Below, piece by piece: positions 1-12,852 of a stretch of DNA of 64,000 nt. The notes under the pieces are model-generated. The model ran no database searches and was not told the origin of the DNA. It worked only from the letters and a program-made list of their open reading frames with translations. The position numbers and the translations under genes were made by a program. Position 1 is the stretch's first letter. Each line of letters begins with the position of its first letter. Origin of the DNA: Diphasiastrum complanatum (taxonomy: Eukaryota; Streptophyta; Lycopodiopsida; Lycopodiales; Lycopodiaceae). Location of the stretch: the NCBI GenBank assembly GCA_029204225.1, contig CM055108.1, forward strand, positions 270,217 through 334,216, in the 5' to 3' direction.

Positions 1-43
1 TTCCTAGCCGTGCATCCAGGAACTGGCTTCCTCATGTGAGCAT

Positions 44-770
<727 letters not shown>

Positions 771-1567
771 ACTACATTGATTGTATCCAAGGGGTAATGG
801 TCATACAGAATCTTCTAATAAGATTTTGTGCAAAATATTGACAAAGACTGTAGAAGCCAGTTGTCTTGTGTCTCAAACCAAACTCGTCCAAGGAGAATAA
901 GATATAACATCTATCCAAGTAGCCATGACGTGTCATTCTCCTTAGGCCAATTGGGTTCAAGTGATCGAAATAATCATCATTAGTGAATTACTTTGACTTT
1001 GTTCATAGCATCTGTCTGATTTTCCTTTAGTTTGTTAATTATTTGAAGGTGATCGTGAACAATGTTATCAATCGACAATCGATCTTCCATTTGAATTATC
1101 TCGAAATCGATAGGTAGTGTCGGATACATACCATAAACCGATAGTATAAAATTATTCTTGTCGTAGTCTTCTTTGTATTTTGGTAAGCCCATAGTACATA
1201 AGGTAATTTCTTGTCCCAATCCCAACGACTATGCTAAGGTTGCTTTATTAAGAATTTTACAAAGTATTATGTTACAGTGCTTAGTCAATCCATTCACTTT
1301 CAAGTTGTACAGAGTAGTCATTTGATGTTTAATCATAATATTTTGGAATAGAAATGTAGCCACTATTTTAGCAACATTCTTCCGCATTGCTTCTGTTTCC
1401 ACCATTTTAGTCACATAATCAGTCGCTACTAAAATGTATCATCTCTTATTGTGTCACAGGTTTAATTGGTCCAACAAAGTCAATTCCCCATTTTCAAATG
1501 GCAAGAGAGGTAAGATTGGTGTGATAGGCCTACGTGTACTGGCAATAGGCTTATCCCTAGTATGGAT
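771..1567 (-). pseudogene. Ty3/gypsy integrase remnant
   Basis: Read on the minus strand in shifting frames, this gives a decayed Ty3/gypsy integrase. Its start reads RDKPIASTRRPITPILPLL, then a frame change into the equivalent of PFEKWGIDFVGPIKP. Next come VTKMVETEAMRKNVAKIVAT and FLFQNIMI, and finally a block like KKLPYVLWAYQNTKKTTT. These match the order of the gypsy integrase core and its C-terminal flank from family knowledge. Many stops and shifts show it is dead. It ends exactly where the copia A1 LTR begins, so A1 inserted into it. The boundary near 771 is approximate. Confidence 0.6.
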
Positions 1568-1780
1568 TGTGAAAAATTGGCAAAATCTAGCTTGATAATT
1601 TGATGTTTCTAGTTTGTCAGAAAATATCACATGTGTGGAGCATGTTCCCACGTGTGGAAAATAGTCAAAATTATTTAATCATGTTGACTTTAGGGATGTC
1701 ATAAAGTTTTTTTAGTCAAGCATCTTGGTGTCACTAGTTGATAGGGCCAATTTTGGCTTTAGGGGCAAAAAGTCAAGTAC
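1568..1780 (+). repeat. Copia A1 truncated 5' LTR
   Basis: Matches the first part of the 3' LTR at 3958 almost base for base, including CACATGTGTGGAGCATGTTCC. It ends abruptly at AAAAAGTCAAGTAC, where gag sequence follows. Confidence 0.8.
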
Positions 1781-3060
1781 TCTCATCACTCCTTTGTATT
1801 GGAGATTCCATCAACAAACAAAGTGAGCTAGTTCAAGTCATACTCAATGGCTTGAAAGATGATTATGACAATCTTGTCCAATCCTATGCTATCAAGGAAG
1901 AGCTTGGAGGCATTACAAGGTGTTCTTATTGTTGAAGAGCCAAGACATGAGAACAAGATTTTGAGGATGGACAAATTATCCCTCAATCATATTGGTGATG
2001 GCAAAGCTTTATTTGTCAAAGACAAGCACAAAGAGAGGAGCAAGAAGAAACACCAATACTTCTCTAAGGACAAAGCAAAATACAAAGACCAAGATGGAGA
2101 GGAGGAGGACACCTTCATGCTTCTACTTCAAGGATGAAGAAAAAGGATATTAAGTGCTTCTTTTGTGGCAAGAAAGGCCATTATGCCACAAATTGTTTCA
2201 TGAAGAAGAACCAATTCAAGCAAGCCAACATCTCTAATGAGAAAGAAGTTTCTATTACGAGTGATGGAGAAGGCTCTCTTATGGCATCAAGGTTCTCCAC
2301 TTTCCCCTTCAAGAGTGATGACTCATGGTACATTGATAGTGGAGCCTCATCTCATACGTGTAGCTCCAAGCACTCTTTCTCATCTATTATGCCTTATGAA
2401 GGAGTCAAGAAGCCATATACAACATCTTTTATCAAGAATACACATTCTAAGTTGATCCACTCAGATGTACATCTCTCATCAAGCACAAGCAAGGGAGGAG
2501 CCACTTGTTTTGTGATTTTTATTGATGATCACATAAGATATGCATGGTTACATCTCCTTTTTTCAAAGTCTATGGTGTATGATTATTTCCTATTATTCAA
2601 AGCATATGTTGAGAAGTAATTATCATTGAAGATCAAAGCTTTGAGGAGTGATGGAGCTCTTGGAGGAAAGACACCATATGAGGTATTATTCAAGAAGAAG
2701 CTTAAGGTTGATCACCTTAGTGTCCTTGAAAGTGTTTGCTTTGCACATATTCCCTTGGAAACAAGGAGGAAAGATGATCCAAGCTCATGGATCATGGTTG
2801 GATATTCATCAACCAAGAAGGCCTATAGAATCTTCATACTCTCTATTTCAAAAGTGATTGAGAGTCAAGATGTCATATTTTATGAAGATCAACATTCAAC
2901 CTTTGGAAGGGGCTAAGATCAAGGCATCTCAAGATGCATCACAAATTATCTCTATTGAAGATAATCAAGATGTGATGGGGTCGAGGGGTGAGGAGGAGTC
3001 TCCTCTACACATGATTGAAGAAACAAAGTGTCTGTATTACCAAAGCTCTGCTAGCTCTTG
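1781..3060 (+). pseudogene. Copia A1 gag-protease-integrase remnant
   Basis: Contains the gag C-terminal half, with the ELVQVILNGLKDDYDNLVQSY block. It is followed by a CX2CX4HX4C zinc knuckle (CFFCGKKGHYATNC, about 2155-2196), which binds RNA. The aspartic protease motif is in DDSWYIDSGASSHTC (about 2320-2360). An integrase piece carries the first catalytic Asp (LIHSDVH) and FIDDHIRYAWL. After LKIKALRSDGA the core is missing and the frame jumps to KTPYEVLFKKK, removing the catalytic Glu region. Frameshifts lie near 1900 and 2130, and a TAA at 2617-2619 replaces the AAA seen in A2. No reverse transcriptase is present. Dead. Confidence 0.75.
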
Positions 3061-3957
3061 ACTCCCAACCTGACAAAAATCTTGAAGACCTCGAAAATGA
3101 AATGTTTTCGAACAACAAAAGAAGGTCAAACGATGTGAAAGAAAAATGTTCGCGACACCCGAGGGCCAAATACTTTTGACACCTCACCAAGAAGATCAAA
3201 AGAGTACCGTAAAGTACAAATCCCTGATATGATATGATGACATCAACAGAAGAGCATTAGGACGTGCCTAATCCGCCGCTCTTATAATCTGAGATTAGTC
3301 TTAGACTATTTAATCTATCTAATCAAGAATGTTACTCTGAATATATGCAGTTGCTAGATGCACTAGTGATATACATAGACACAGCTAGACAAAACACAGT
3401 GAGCGAGACAATTTTGTAAGTAGGATTTACAGAGATCCAAGAAGTCCGCTAGTAAACGAGACACTATTCGTGGGAGAACACCGCCTCTCTCAGGCCAATG
3501 CACTATGTGGGTCTGTCACACAGTGCTCAAACCAAGAGGATCAATAGATGATGTTGTAGTTGTTATGCACATATCATTCTAAATTGTCTGATCTCGATTG
3601 AATTATTGTCTGCTTATTATTCATGTATCTCATTCGCTTGTTTCATCTATTCTGCACATAGGTTCTTCTCTTGAGATTAAGTTGTTGGTTTTATCTCCTC
3701 TACTCTCCTAAATCCCATATTAATCTAGTTCCATTCATAACGCTGCAAATTTACATGCATCATCGCACAACTCTACTACTAAAGATAGGCAAGAGAATCC
3801 GACTTATTGGGCTTGGCCGACTTATCGCGGAAGCCGGAAAGCCCGACTTTTCGACATGTCTAACATATCGACTTACCTGACGTGTCTGACATATCGACTT
3901 GTCGACTACTCCAATGTAATTGGCATCTAGTATCTTATCAAGCTAGTTTTTGAGGAG
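3061..3957. other. Unidentified insert inside copia A1
   Basis: This stretch has no counterpart in A2. Near its right end (3840-3905) are short repeats built on GTCGATATGT and its complement, reminiscent of the LTR of family D at 6590. It may be another LTR or the decayed 3' internal region. No protein is supported. Confidence 0.35.
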
Positions 3958-4765
3958 TGTGAAAAATTGGCAAAATTTAGCTTGATAATTTGATGTTTCT
4001 AGTTTGTGAGAAAATATCACATGTGTGGAGCATGTTCCACGTGTGGAAAATAGTCAAAATAGTTTAATCATGTTGACTTTAGGGTGTCATAAAGTTTTGT
4101 AGTCGAGCATCTTGGTGTCACTAGTTGATAGGGCCAATTTTGGCTTTAGGGGCAAAAAGTCAAGTACGCATGTTTTTTGATGATTAGACCAAAAGTCAAC
4201 TATGACATAGCTAGAGCTAGTTAGGTGCTCTACATGTGTGTAGTTTAGATTTGATGAGTGATCGTTCCTATGTGTTGGCAAAGAGTCAAGGGCAATCATA
4301 AGTGAGAGATTTGATAGATGGGTCCAATCAAAATCAAGGGATGATGCATCACTCATCCAATAGAATGTAAGAGGTTGTAGAGATGGGGTCTAATAGGAAT
4401 TGAGCATGGACTACCACGAGTTACTACCATTACGATGATTTCCCTCATCATGTAAGAAGTTTTTTGAGATCAATGAGATTTTGGTTTTTTAGTCACATTT
4501 GTGGATTCTCTCTCTACCGAAGGCTGATTTGTTGAATTCTCTCTCTACACTAGAGCTAGCACTTTTCATGCTTATTTTTTTCAGGTACACTTCCCACATG
4601 TGTGTATGCACTTGCTTGATGACTGTATGCAAGTAGTAGTGTGTCTTTGCCTTAGAAAATTGAGATAGATCTTGATTATCAATCTAGGCTTGATCTGTGT
4701 GCAAGCACATCACTTAGGAGATCATTATCACACTCAAAGGACACTCCACACATGTGAATTTCACA
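3958..4765 (+). repeat. Copia A1 3' LTR
   Basis: 808 bp beginning TGTGAAAAATTGG and ending TCACA, the 5-bp inverted termini TGTGA/TCACA typical of the copia LTRs in this window. It aligns along its length with the LTR of A2 (58722-59546). Confidence 0.8.
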
Positions 4766-5500
4766 TGGATCACACTTCTTTATGTATGCTATGACATTGT
4801 GTATACATAGTTGGCCACCAATATTTCAAATTTAATACTTTTGCCATTGTATTTCGCAATATATAATGACCACCAGCATCTTCTGAGTAAAGTTCAAATA
4901 ACATTCGTTATTTTTGGTGTTTCAAAACATCTTAACAATTCCTTATTAAATCCTAACTTATACAATACTCCTTTTATTATGATTTTAGGTGCAACTTAAT
5001 GCTGTTTTTTTTTTTCAAATTGAAATTGTTCGGATAATTCTTATGAATTAGATATTTGAATATATGGAATTTTTATATTTGAGCAATAATAATTTCTCGT
5101 TTGGAAACTAATGTTCCAATGATTCATTAGATTTATTTCCACCTAAGTGAAATAGAAAATCAACATTTTATGTGAAATTTAATATATCGCATCTCCCGAT
5201 GGAATGTCAATTCTTGTAGTATAAAATTCACCAAGCAATTCATCATGATAAGTCTAGTCTATTGACAAGAGATTTCAGAGCAAAATGGTCAACATGGAAT
5301 ACAAATGGATATCCGAGTAGATAATATCAAAATCTTTTCATAGTATCTATCCATTCCAATGCTTTTGTTATGTGCCAAACCCAAGCAAATAGCAATAACA
5401 ATGAAATTAAAGCTAGAACCAAGATAAATACAAAGCATTTATGATAGTATAACCACAAGAAGCAAAATACACAAGGCTAAAAATAACAATAGAATTGAGT
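4766..5500. other. AT-rich non-coding DNA
   Basis: No conserved frame, repeat unit or RNA gene could be recognised. Probably decayed LTR or intergenic sequence. Confidence 0.4.
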
Positions 5501-5831
5501 AGTAATGGCATTGATTATGACAAAAATTTGTGTGGATTGGGCATATGAGACCTAGAAAGGTGTATCCCGAAGCTCACATTCACAAATGAGGAAGAAGAGA
5601 TGGAGCTCCAAGTTCTCTCAATTTGCAAATGAGCCAAATATTCCCAAAATGGTGTCACTTGCCTACTTATAGACAAAGCTCCTAACTTAACTAAACATGA
5701 CTATCTTGAAGAATAGTTAGCCCTTGTTAAGCCTTATTGAATGTGCTTGGCTCCTTCTTGGCCTTTTGCCCTTATTTAAGCACATTCAATTATTATTTTT
5801 ATGAGCACTTATGTACTGGAAATACATGACA
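5500..5831 (-). repeat. Ty3/gypsy-type 3' LTR, partial
   Basis: On the minus strand the end of an open frame (EDKNV) is followed by the purine-rich tract AAGTAGGGGGAG (5832-5843) and then TGTCATGTATTTCC. This is the usual order of gypsy pol end, polypurine tract and LTR start. The LTR runs to lower coordinates; its far end near 5500 is a guess. Confidence 0.5.
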
Positions 5832-6552
5832 CTCCCCCTACTTAAACATTTTTGTCCTCAATGCTCCAATTGTATAAGTCGAGTAGTCATGGTTGAGAAT
5901 ATCATATGCAACAGCTTGTCGTCTTATTGCAAATATTGAGTTGTTTGAATTATATTCATCTAATAACTTTATTTAGTATGCAACTTATTTTCCCATGAAG
6001 AAAAGTGATGGAGGTTGATGAAGATTTGAATTGCTTTTCGATAACCCAAATTTGCATGAAATAGGCAGGAGGTATCACCGCAATATCCTCATTTGTCTAC
6101 TTCTTTGACATCATGCCATCTTATGAAAATCCCTTGGATTCCTATTTTGTCTTGCATTTGATTCTTCTACCACAATTGGCAATCCATGTTGCTGTTAATT
6201 TGATGGAGAAAATGACAATTGATCCATTAGCAGTTGTAGTCATTAGTTGTTGTTCATACATAAACACTCCATACGAGGTAGTTGACGTTAAGAATGTCAC
6301 TCAGATGTATGATGAGGCATGCCTTTGAGCATATTGTTGGCTGAAATATAATTCTTTGAATCTAGACAAATTTTCATTCAAATTTGGCCAACACAAATCA
6401 ACTTCATTTAGAAGTGTTCCATGGTAATGCTCATTACGGTTGAATTCTGATTTTGCCAATTTTGACTTTAAACAAAATTTTCTTTCAAAGATTTGGTATC
6501 CATAATTGTCCATGAGTATGCTTGAAACATTAATTTGAAATAGTGTATATAT
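5832..6552 (-). pseudogene. Decayed 3' internal region of a Ty3/gypsy element
   Basis: Lies directly upstream (minus strand) of the polypurine tract and LTR. Short frames exist, for instance about 6301-6573, but none has a recognisable domain. The assignment rests on position next to the polypurine tract. Confidence 0.35.
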
Positions 6553-7017
6553 TGTTAGAGATGGTGAACTCATGCAACCCTTCCCTAGCCTTTACCCGAA
6601 CGGCCGACAAATCGGCACAACATCGACACCGAATTATTGAACTACTACACAAGAGCTGAAGACAAAGTTCGAGCAAACGAGTCGTCGGACGACTCGAATT
6701 ATCGGGCCCTAGCTTGTCGAATGTGAAGTTTCGTGACTGTCACGCTCAGCCATAATGGAACGTTATGAGAGGAGAGTTAGCATAATTCTCTCTTGTAACA
6801 ATTAGTTGAACTATCTTTTAATCCATCTAGTGGACATAAGTATAGACACTCTGAGAAAAACAAAATAAAAAAGACATTTTGTTCTTCCAATATTGATTTT
6901 TGTGTTGCATCTATTATTATGTGATTGATTGTTGCATTGTCTGTAATTAATATTAGATCCAATAGTCTAATGCATTGTGTAGCACACTTTCACACAAGAT
7001 AGGCGCACCATTTTGCA
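6553..7017 (+). repeat. Copia family D LTR (D1)
   Basis: Begins TGTTAGAGATGG and ends TTTTGCA. It is followed after three bases by TGGTATCATAG (7021), a mutated copy of the initiator-Met primer-binding site TGGTATCAGAGC. Length 465 bp. Confidence 0.6.
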
Positions 7018-7080
7018 GCATGGTATCATAGTAGATTCATTAGATACAATATGGCACTACAATTCAGAAAAGGATTACAA

Positions 7081-7700
7081 TCAATCTTGATGGCGCAAAC
7101 TATCGGATATGGAATTCAAGATAAGGATAGTTCTAAAAGACAAAGTGATATGGTCAATGATCGATCTCATAGAGCCAAAGCCTCCAGAGGAAGACCCAAG
7201 AAGAGTGAGACGGATAAGGAAAGATGAACGTGCAATGGCGATCATTGTATCCTCCATAAATGAAGGAATCCTCATGCAAATTGAAGATTTCCAAAGTAGC
7301 CATGAAGCATGAGAGAAACTAAAACAAAAGTATGAAGTGAGGACAGCCACATCAATCATGCACCTCCACAATCGGCTACAAAGCTTGCGATGGGATGGAA
7401 ATGAGTTGGATCAGCATGTAGAGAAGATCAAAATGATCTTCACTCAACTCATTGCATATGGACAGGAGCATCAAGTACTAGCACTCCAACAGCTAATGTA
7501 CGTCGTGAAATCACTACCCTCATCTTACCAGCCGCTGAGAATGCTCATCTTAAGCTTACTTGAGATGACATTCAAAAGAGTAGTCAATCTCGTTGCAGAT
7601 GAAAGATTGATGAGAGATGAAGGATAATCAAATGGTGACTAGGAGAAGGCCCTTTCGTAAGGGGAAAAAGAAAACAAAAGCAAGCCCAAGATCGAGAAGA
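7081..7700 (+). pseudogene. Copia D1 gag remnant
   Basis: Two overlapping frames encode copia capsid sequence. The stretch TSIMHLHNRLQSLRWDGNELDQHVEKI, then FTQLIAYGQEHQ and LPSSYQPLRMLILSL, matches the UBN2-type gag and has a close relative at 24240-24430 (D2). A stop at 7310 and frame changes break it. Pol is not visible downstream. Confidence 0.6.
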
Positions 7701-8600
7701 CTCGGATGAACTCTTCAACGAAGGGTAACTACAACAAAGAGACTTCTACCTATGATCATTGTCACAAGTTAGGACATTGTTGGCTGATTCTGATGAATCC
7801 CCAAGATACGAGGCCAAAGCTATCCAAGAGCACCTCTCACCTTAGACCGAGAAGGTCTCTGTAGAAGAGACAGATGAAGAATGAGAGCCGAGAAATGCTA
7901 GTTAGAATGATAGTTAGAAATTATGGGAGCCTCATGGTGAATCCCAAGTGAAGGAATAACCATGTAGGAGCTAGTATTTCTAAGCAATTGAAATAAATGC
8001 AAGTAGACGCCTCTTAAGAAAGTAGAGTGAGCCACCTTTTGATGGTGACCTCTAGTGGAGAAGCTAATTCTATATGTAATTAGTAAAATTGTGGAATTGC
8101 CACTTGGGCTCCACATAGGCAGCCCTCTTGCTTATTCATGCTCGCCTTGTTGCCTTGTGGTCTATTTTCGCGCACTCATCTTTTTCCCAGGGCTTCAAAT
8201 ACTTGGAAGTGCAGCTTCTTCCGAAGGGAGGTGGCCCCAGGTAATCACGTACTTTCTCAATGAAGCCGAACTCCTACCAGTCTTCTATCATTGTCACATA
8301 CTGGGAAGACATGAAGGCCACTCTGTAATAAAGCCAGACCCTCATTTGGTGACTGTCTTCAGACTAGAGGGCTATGTTGGGATTGATTTGAATTGGATCT
8401 AAGCCACGATCTCAAAAACATTCTTGATTTATAAGAAAGGCCATCGATCTGCAGTACTCGGTGCTTTCTCGTACACAGATCAACGTTAGATTTATATTTA
8501 TGCCCAAAATCTAACAATTGTAGCATCAATTCATCCATTGATATACTTTCAAAACTTTTCAAAATTACTGGCCAGTTCACCACTTCGACTTGCGGTCGCT
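7701..8600. other. Decayed repeat DNA between copia D1 and gag-like F1
   Basis: A zinc-knuckle-like relic of D1 gag may lie near 7750. The 115-codon plus-strand frame at 8055-8402 has no recognisable domain and no supporting context. I see no gene here. Confidence 0.35.
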
Positions 8601-8619
8601 CCGTTGGCCAGGGATTTCT

Positions 8620-9234
8620 TCACTTGATTGGCATATAAAAGGGGTCGACCCTTTTCCAAGCTGGTGCCCTCGGGTATTCTTGCAATCGCCTGTTGTCCTT
8701 TAAGATTTTATTGCACCATTCGGGCTGCGGTTGCAACGCAACAATGATCTCAGCCCTTGTGGAGTACGAGCTTTGATCGATTTCATCTTTGCCGCCCCTC
8801 AAGTTATGGAGGTACTTCCTCTCGAACCTCTTGGACTCTCTGTTGTCTACCATATTTGACCTTTGTTTGGCTGGTGAGGCTGCCCTACGATGCTGAGGTG
8901 GCTTTGCTAGATAATCATCTAGTGCTTTGGCGCATGTGTCACTCTTTCTGGCTCGCTCGCTTGTGGAGGGCTCATCTTCACTCGCATCAGCAAGCCTAGG
9001 TGAGAATATTCTTGTTTTTGGCAGATCATCTTGGGGGTCATCATCACCACCAGCGTCCGTGTTAGTCTTTGGGAGGTCAGGAATGATTTGATCTAGCGAG
9101 AGTGGCATGGGAGTGATAGGCTTAAGAGGAGCCGGATTCAGAAGATTGTACACCGCACCAGGGGAACTAAGCTGTTTTAAGAACTCGTCCCGTCGGGCCT
9201 TGTACATCTCGACAAGTCCTTGATGGGGTCTCAA
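8620..9234 (-). CDS. Gag-like protein fragment F1, function unknown
   Basis: An open frame of 204 codons, rich in charged and proline residues. It has an acidic low-complexity middle (GGDDDPQDD) and a basic segment after about residue 100. The end reads WKRVDPFYMPIK. A second locus at 22624-22944 contains QLQVDPYYVPMSRR in a similar setting, so the two are probably one family of structural (gag-like) proteins of a retroelement. The minus-strand sequence upstream to about 9800 continues in several frames with a coiled-coil stretch (ESQKQLEAETKALQQVLDKV) interrupted by stops, so this is likely the 3' part of a broken gene. No enzyme domain is visible. Confidence 0.4.
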   Translation of the reverse strand: MRPHQGLVEMYKARRDEFLKQLSSPGAVYNLLNPAPLKPITPMPLSLDQIIPDLPKTNTDAGGDDDPQDDLPKTRIFSPRLADASEDEPSTSERARKSDTCAKALDDYLAKPPQHRRAASPAKQRSNMVDNRESKRFERKYLHNLRGGKDEIDQSSYSTRAEIIVALQPQPEWCNKILKDNRRLQEYPRAPAWKRVDPFYMPIK

Positions 9235-10800
9235 AATTTGGCTAGGAAGAGGTTGAGAGGAGGAAGGTGAAGGGACATGGTAAGTTGGAATGAATGTCTG
9301 AGAAAAATTAAAAGCAGAATATGAAGGAGGTTTGAAGGTAGGAGGGAAAGAGGAAAAGCCCCTGATGCAGCTTTGGTTTTCTTGTTGTCCGAACCTGAGA
9401 TACCATCGTACTGCTAAGTTTGCCCATCATTATCATTTGTCCCATCATCTCCGTCATTGTCCCTTGGTTTCCGATTGGAGATTCCTGCTTGGGCCTTGCA
9501 CGTCATGTTCCAAGCTAGTTCACTTTATCCAAGACCTGCTGCAGGGCCTTTGTTTCTGCTTCTAATTGCTTTTGGGACTCGAGAATGACCTTCGTCTATT
9601 TTGATGCAACATTCTTGAAGTTTCTTTTGTCACCCTCTCTTTTCTGAACCAGCCTTATATATTTTTCCATTCAGATGGTTGTGGCTTGTGGAGCTTGGAA
9701 TTGAATGTCTTTGGGCTTTACGAGAGGGACATCAACTATCATCGCACTAGATGATCCATCTCGTGATTGGTCAATCAGGGCCATCTAGTGCTTAAGTTGT
9801 TGCTGGACCTCATTTAATTCCATCACCTGCCCGATTATCATGGCTTTCAGCTCCTCTGTCTCTTTTTCTTTTTCTTTTATTGGCTTTTTCTATCCGGCAA
9901 TAGTCTGGTCTTGAAGTTTCACCTTATTTTCTAGCACTTGTTGTTGGCTTACCAACCAATGCATGTGGTAGCTAATTTCGGACAAGCTGATCATTGAATG
10001 TTTGGTCCTCTTAGTGAGTTTTAATTCAACCATATTCGAATTGAATGATATAGTCCCACCATAGCTCACAAAACATCTTGTAATCCGTTAGAAAAATCTT
10101 CACCAAAATCATCTGTTAGAAGAATCTTCACTAGAATCTTCTAACATCGGGACACCCAATTCGACGTCATCCAAGTAATACATTTTCTTTTTCATGATCC
10201 TCCCAACATTGTTACACACGGTAGTACAATCCGGCCATCAAAAGTTGATCTTGGACCTGGTTGATTGCCATTGGCTTATTTGGATCAAAAGTTAATTTTG
10301 ACAACTAATCATCCATCTACAAGATACAACTGCGAGACAAGCCAAGTCTATTGCAAATAAGATTGATTGCCTAACCGTTGGATCTGGTGAGGACTAGTAC
10401 TTTTGCGCATACGCTTGTAACGCTCATTGAAAATCAACTAAAATTGTCCAAGTGAATAGATGATTGGCCAGTGTGGTGTATTGATGGTGATTCAATCCAA
10501 TGGAACTCCTCATTTAGCCCACTTGTTTTGTCATGGCATTGGCACATAGAAAGGATTAACCAACAACTATCTCGGGCTTGTCACATAGCTCTTGATGGAT
10601 TCTAACATCTCAAAAACAATTCTGTGCCACGTTGGTTGTTCACCCAAGGCTGACAGCTTATCCAATTCTTTGCCTTTTTCGAATTTTGAAGTTTTTACTT
10701 TGATGATTTAGCCACCTTGGGAGGATTCATGATTATGTTGTTGGTGAAATGCATGGGTCTCCTCCTCGATGATGATTGGTCTTTAAAAGCTCTTTTGGCC
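9235..10800 (-). pseudogene. Upstream part of the F1 gag-like gene, decayed
   Basis: Minus-strand translation yields pieces such as ALIDQSRDGSSSAMIVDVPLV and a Gln/Glu-rich coiled coil, with stops and frameshifts between. The composition (long amphipathic segments, Met/Gln rich) fits a retroelement gag or coat protein. The 5' boundary is unknown. Confidence 0.3.
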
Positions 10801-11316
10801 GAGATATTGCATGTTGAGAGCCCTGTTTTTAATGATAGAATTTCTTGAACTTTTTCAGAACCGTGTTGTAGTGGGAGCCCTAGTCATGAATGCCGAAAAA
10901 GTCAACCATAGAAGAAAAAATCGAGAAAGAAAAGTTACGGATAAAAACGGGACCGAGAAATATGGATTCAGTGTCAAGGAGTCACAGAAACCCTAACGGC
11001 AAAGTTTGGGCAATTTACGGGCAATTAACGAAATGTGCGGGCCAAGTGAGTTCAAGCTTTTCTCATGTTCGTAGGAGACCTTCTCAAAGTGATGTTCGTC
11101 ATGTTAAATCTGAAAGGGCTATATTCGTTGAAATTTAGAGCCTTCTGAGGGTCCAGAACATCCTAAGATTGGAGCCAGAATTTCGAGTCATGGAATTCCA
11201 ACACCTTTTCAACCAGTTCAAGCACCTACTAGTGTCACAGGTTCAATTTATAGATCAGACTCCAAACAAAAAGAAAAATACAAGAGAGACTTGAGATCCT
11301 CACCTGATTTAATAAA
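10801..11316. other. Non-coding stretch before a satellite array
   Basis: Short frames only, none conserved. It may be a diverged lead-in to the tandem repeat that follows. Confidence 0.35.
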
Positions 11317-12535
11317 TTGTCAAAAAGAGTTGATTACAACTTTTTGGCATTCTCGAGAAGTGGTTCAGTTTCATCGAATGGAGTCTGTTTTGTTTGTCGT
11401 CTATTCTGTACTATGTTGCACGTCGAGACGAACTTGCAACACCAAATCAAGTTTCAAATAGTCAAGTATTCACTGAGAAACACCAAGCCAGAGACCTTGA
11501 AAGTAGTGTAGGAAAATTAGGTTGGTCGGACCAAAAACTGGTTGGTCGAAACCCAAACTTCGGACGGAAGGTGGCTACAAGTTCGTGTGCTCCACATGAA
11601 CCCACTGGACTAGTTGCATCCCAATTCCAATGTCATTCTTTTGAAAATTTCCTTCGTGTCGAAAGGAACACCATTAGGGCACAATGAATGGACTACTTTT
11701 TGGCATTCTCAAAAAGTAGTCCAGTATCGCCGAACGGAGTTCGTTTCACCTGTCATCTATTTTGTACCGTGCTGCACGTCGAGACAAACCCATAGCATTA
11801 AACCAGATTCCAAATGGTCCAGTATTCATTGAAAAATATGCATCCAAGCTAGGGACCCTACATTGAGAAATGTGCACATCCAAGCCAGAGACCCTAAAAG
11901 TAGCATAGGGAAGTCAGGCCGGTCGGACCAGAAACATGTTGGATCCAGTTGAAACCCCCCAGAACTTCGAACAGAAGGCGGCTACATGTTCGCGTGCTTG
12001 ACACGAATCCACTAGGCCAGTTGTAGCTTGATTCCGATGTCATTTGCCTTAAAAAGCCCTTCGTGTCGGGAAGGAATGCCATTAGGGCACAATGAATGGA
12101 CTACTTTTTGGCATTCCTGAGAAGTGGTCCAGTATCTATGGATGGAGTCTGTTTTATCTACCTTCTATTTCGTACTATGTTGCACATCGAGACAAACTCG
12201 CAGCACCAATTCAGATTCCAAACAATCCAATATTTTTTAGAAACGTGCGTCCAAGCTAGAGACCCTAAAAGTAGTATAGGAAAATTAGACCGGTCGGTTG
12301 GTCGTATCTGGTCGAAAGCCCCTAGAACTTCGCACGGAAGGTGGCTACAAATTCGTGTGCTCAACACAAATCCACTAGACCAGTTGTAGTCATTCCTATG
12401 TCATTTGCTTGAAAACGCCCTTCATGTCGAAGGAACGCCATTAGGGCACAATGAATAGACTACATTTTGGCATATTCAAGAAGTGGTCTAGTATCGCTGA
12501 ACAGAGTCCGTTTTGCCTGCCGTCTATTCAGTATT
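11317..12535. repeat. Tandem satellite, about 357-bp unit, four partial to full copies
   Basis: The anchor TGGCAT within ACTTTTTGGCATTC recurs at 11345, 11701, 12109 and 12468, spacings 356, 408 and 359. Other shared blocks are GGGCACAATGAATGGACTA and GCACGTCGAGAC. The long second interval contains an internal duplication of about 45-50 bp (GCATCCAAGC ... AGACCC repeated). The short frames in each unit are a by-product of the repeat. Confidence 0.8.
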
Positions 12536-12538
12536 TTG

Positions 12539-12814
12539 CTACACACCCAAAAATGTTTCTTCACGAAATAGGGACGAATACTCTATGTCAATATTAGGTG
12601 ATAGAGATTTTCCAACTGCTTGCATATGTTTTTCCACATCACGGACTGCTCTATCAGTGAGAACTTGGCTAATGTCACCACCAACAACATCCTCAAATTC
12701 ACAAACATAGTCGACCAAGTGCTCTTCGATGCTTCCCCAAAGTTCCATAGGATCGGCAGAGCACAGGTCAACAATATAGCTGCAAACATAAGCCGAAGTT
12801 GTGCTAAAGAGCAA
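12539..12814 (-). pseudogene. Helitron Rep/helicase fragment (possible)
   Basis: A 91-codon minus-strand frame reads AYVCSYIVDLCSADPMELWG, then IEEHLVDYVCEFEDVV, and later ALRD-like RAVRDVEKHMQAVGKSLS. The pattern D-P-x-x-L-W, an acidic helix, then A-L-x-D-[IV]-x-x-x-L-x-x-x-G-[KR]-S-L is typical of the linker between the Rep nuclease and the Pif1-like helicase of plant Helitrons, by my recollection of the family. No Walker motifs are present, so only a fragment survives. It directly abuts the satellite. Confidence 0.4.
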
Positions 12815-12852
12815 ACAAAGAGGAAAGGAAAAAAAGAAAAGATTCTAGAAAA

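Larger units (their letters stand above)
1568..4765 (+). mobile_element. Ty1/copia element, family A copy A1, internally deleted
   Basis: It starts with LTR sequence TGTGAAAAATTGG and ends with GTGAATTTCACA. It is flanked by the 5-bp direct repeat TGGAT (1563-1567 and 4766-4770), the expected copia target duplication. The 5' LTR keeps only about 213 bp and then jumps directly into gag near 1781, so the rest of the LTR, the primer site and the gag start are missing. An unrelated insert occupies about 3061-3957. The 3' LTR is close to full length. Compare with copy A2 at 58722. Confidence 0.8.

Noticed and set aside
8055-8402. 115-codon plus-strand frame
   Set aside because: No recognisable domain; lies in decayed repeat DNA.
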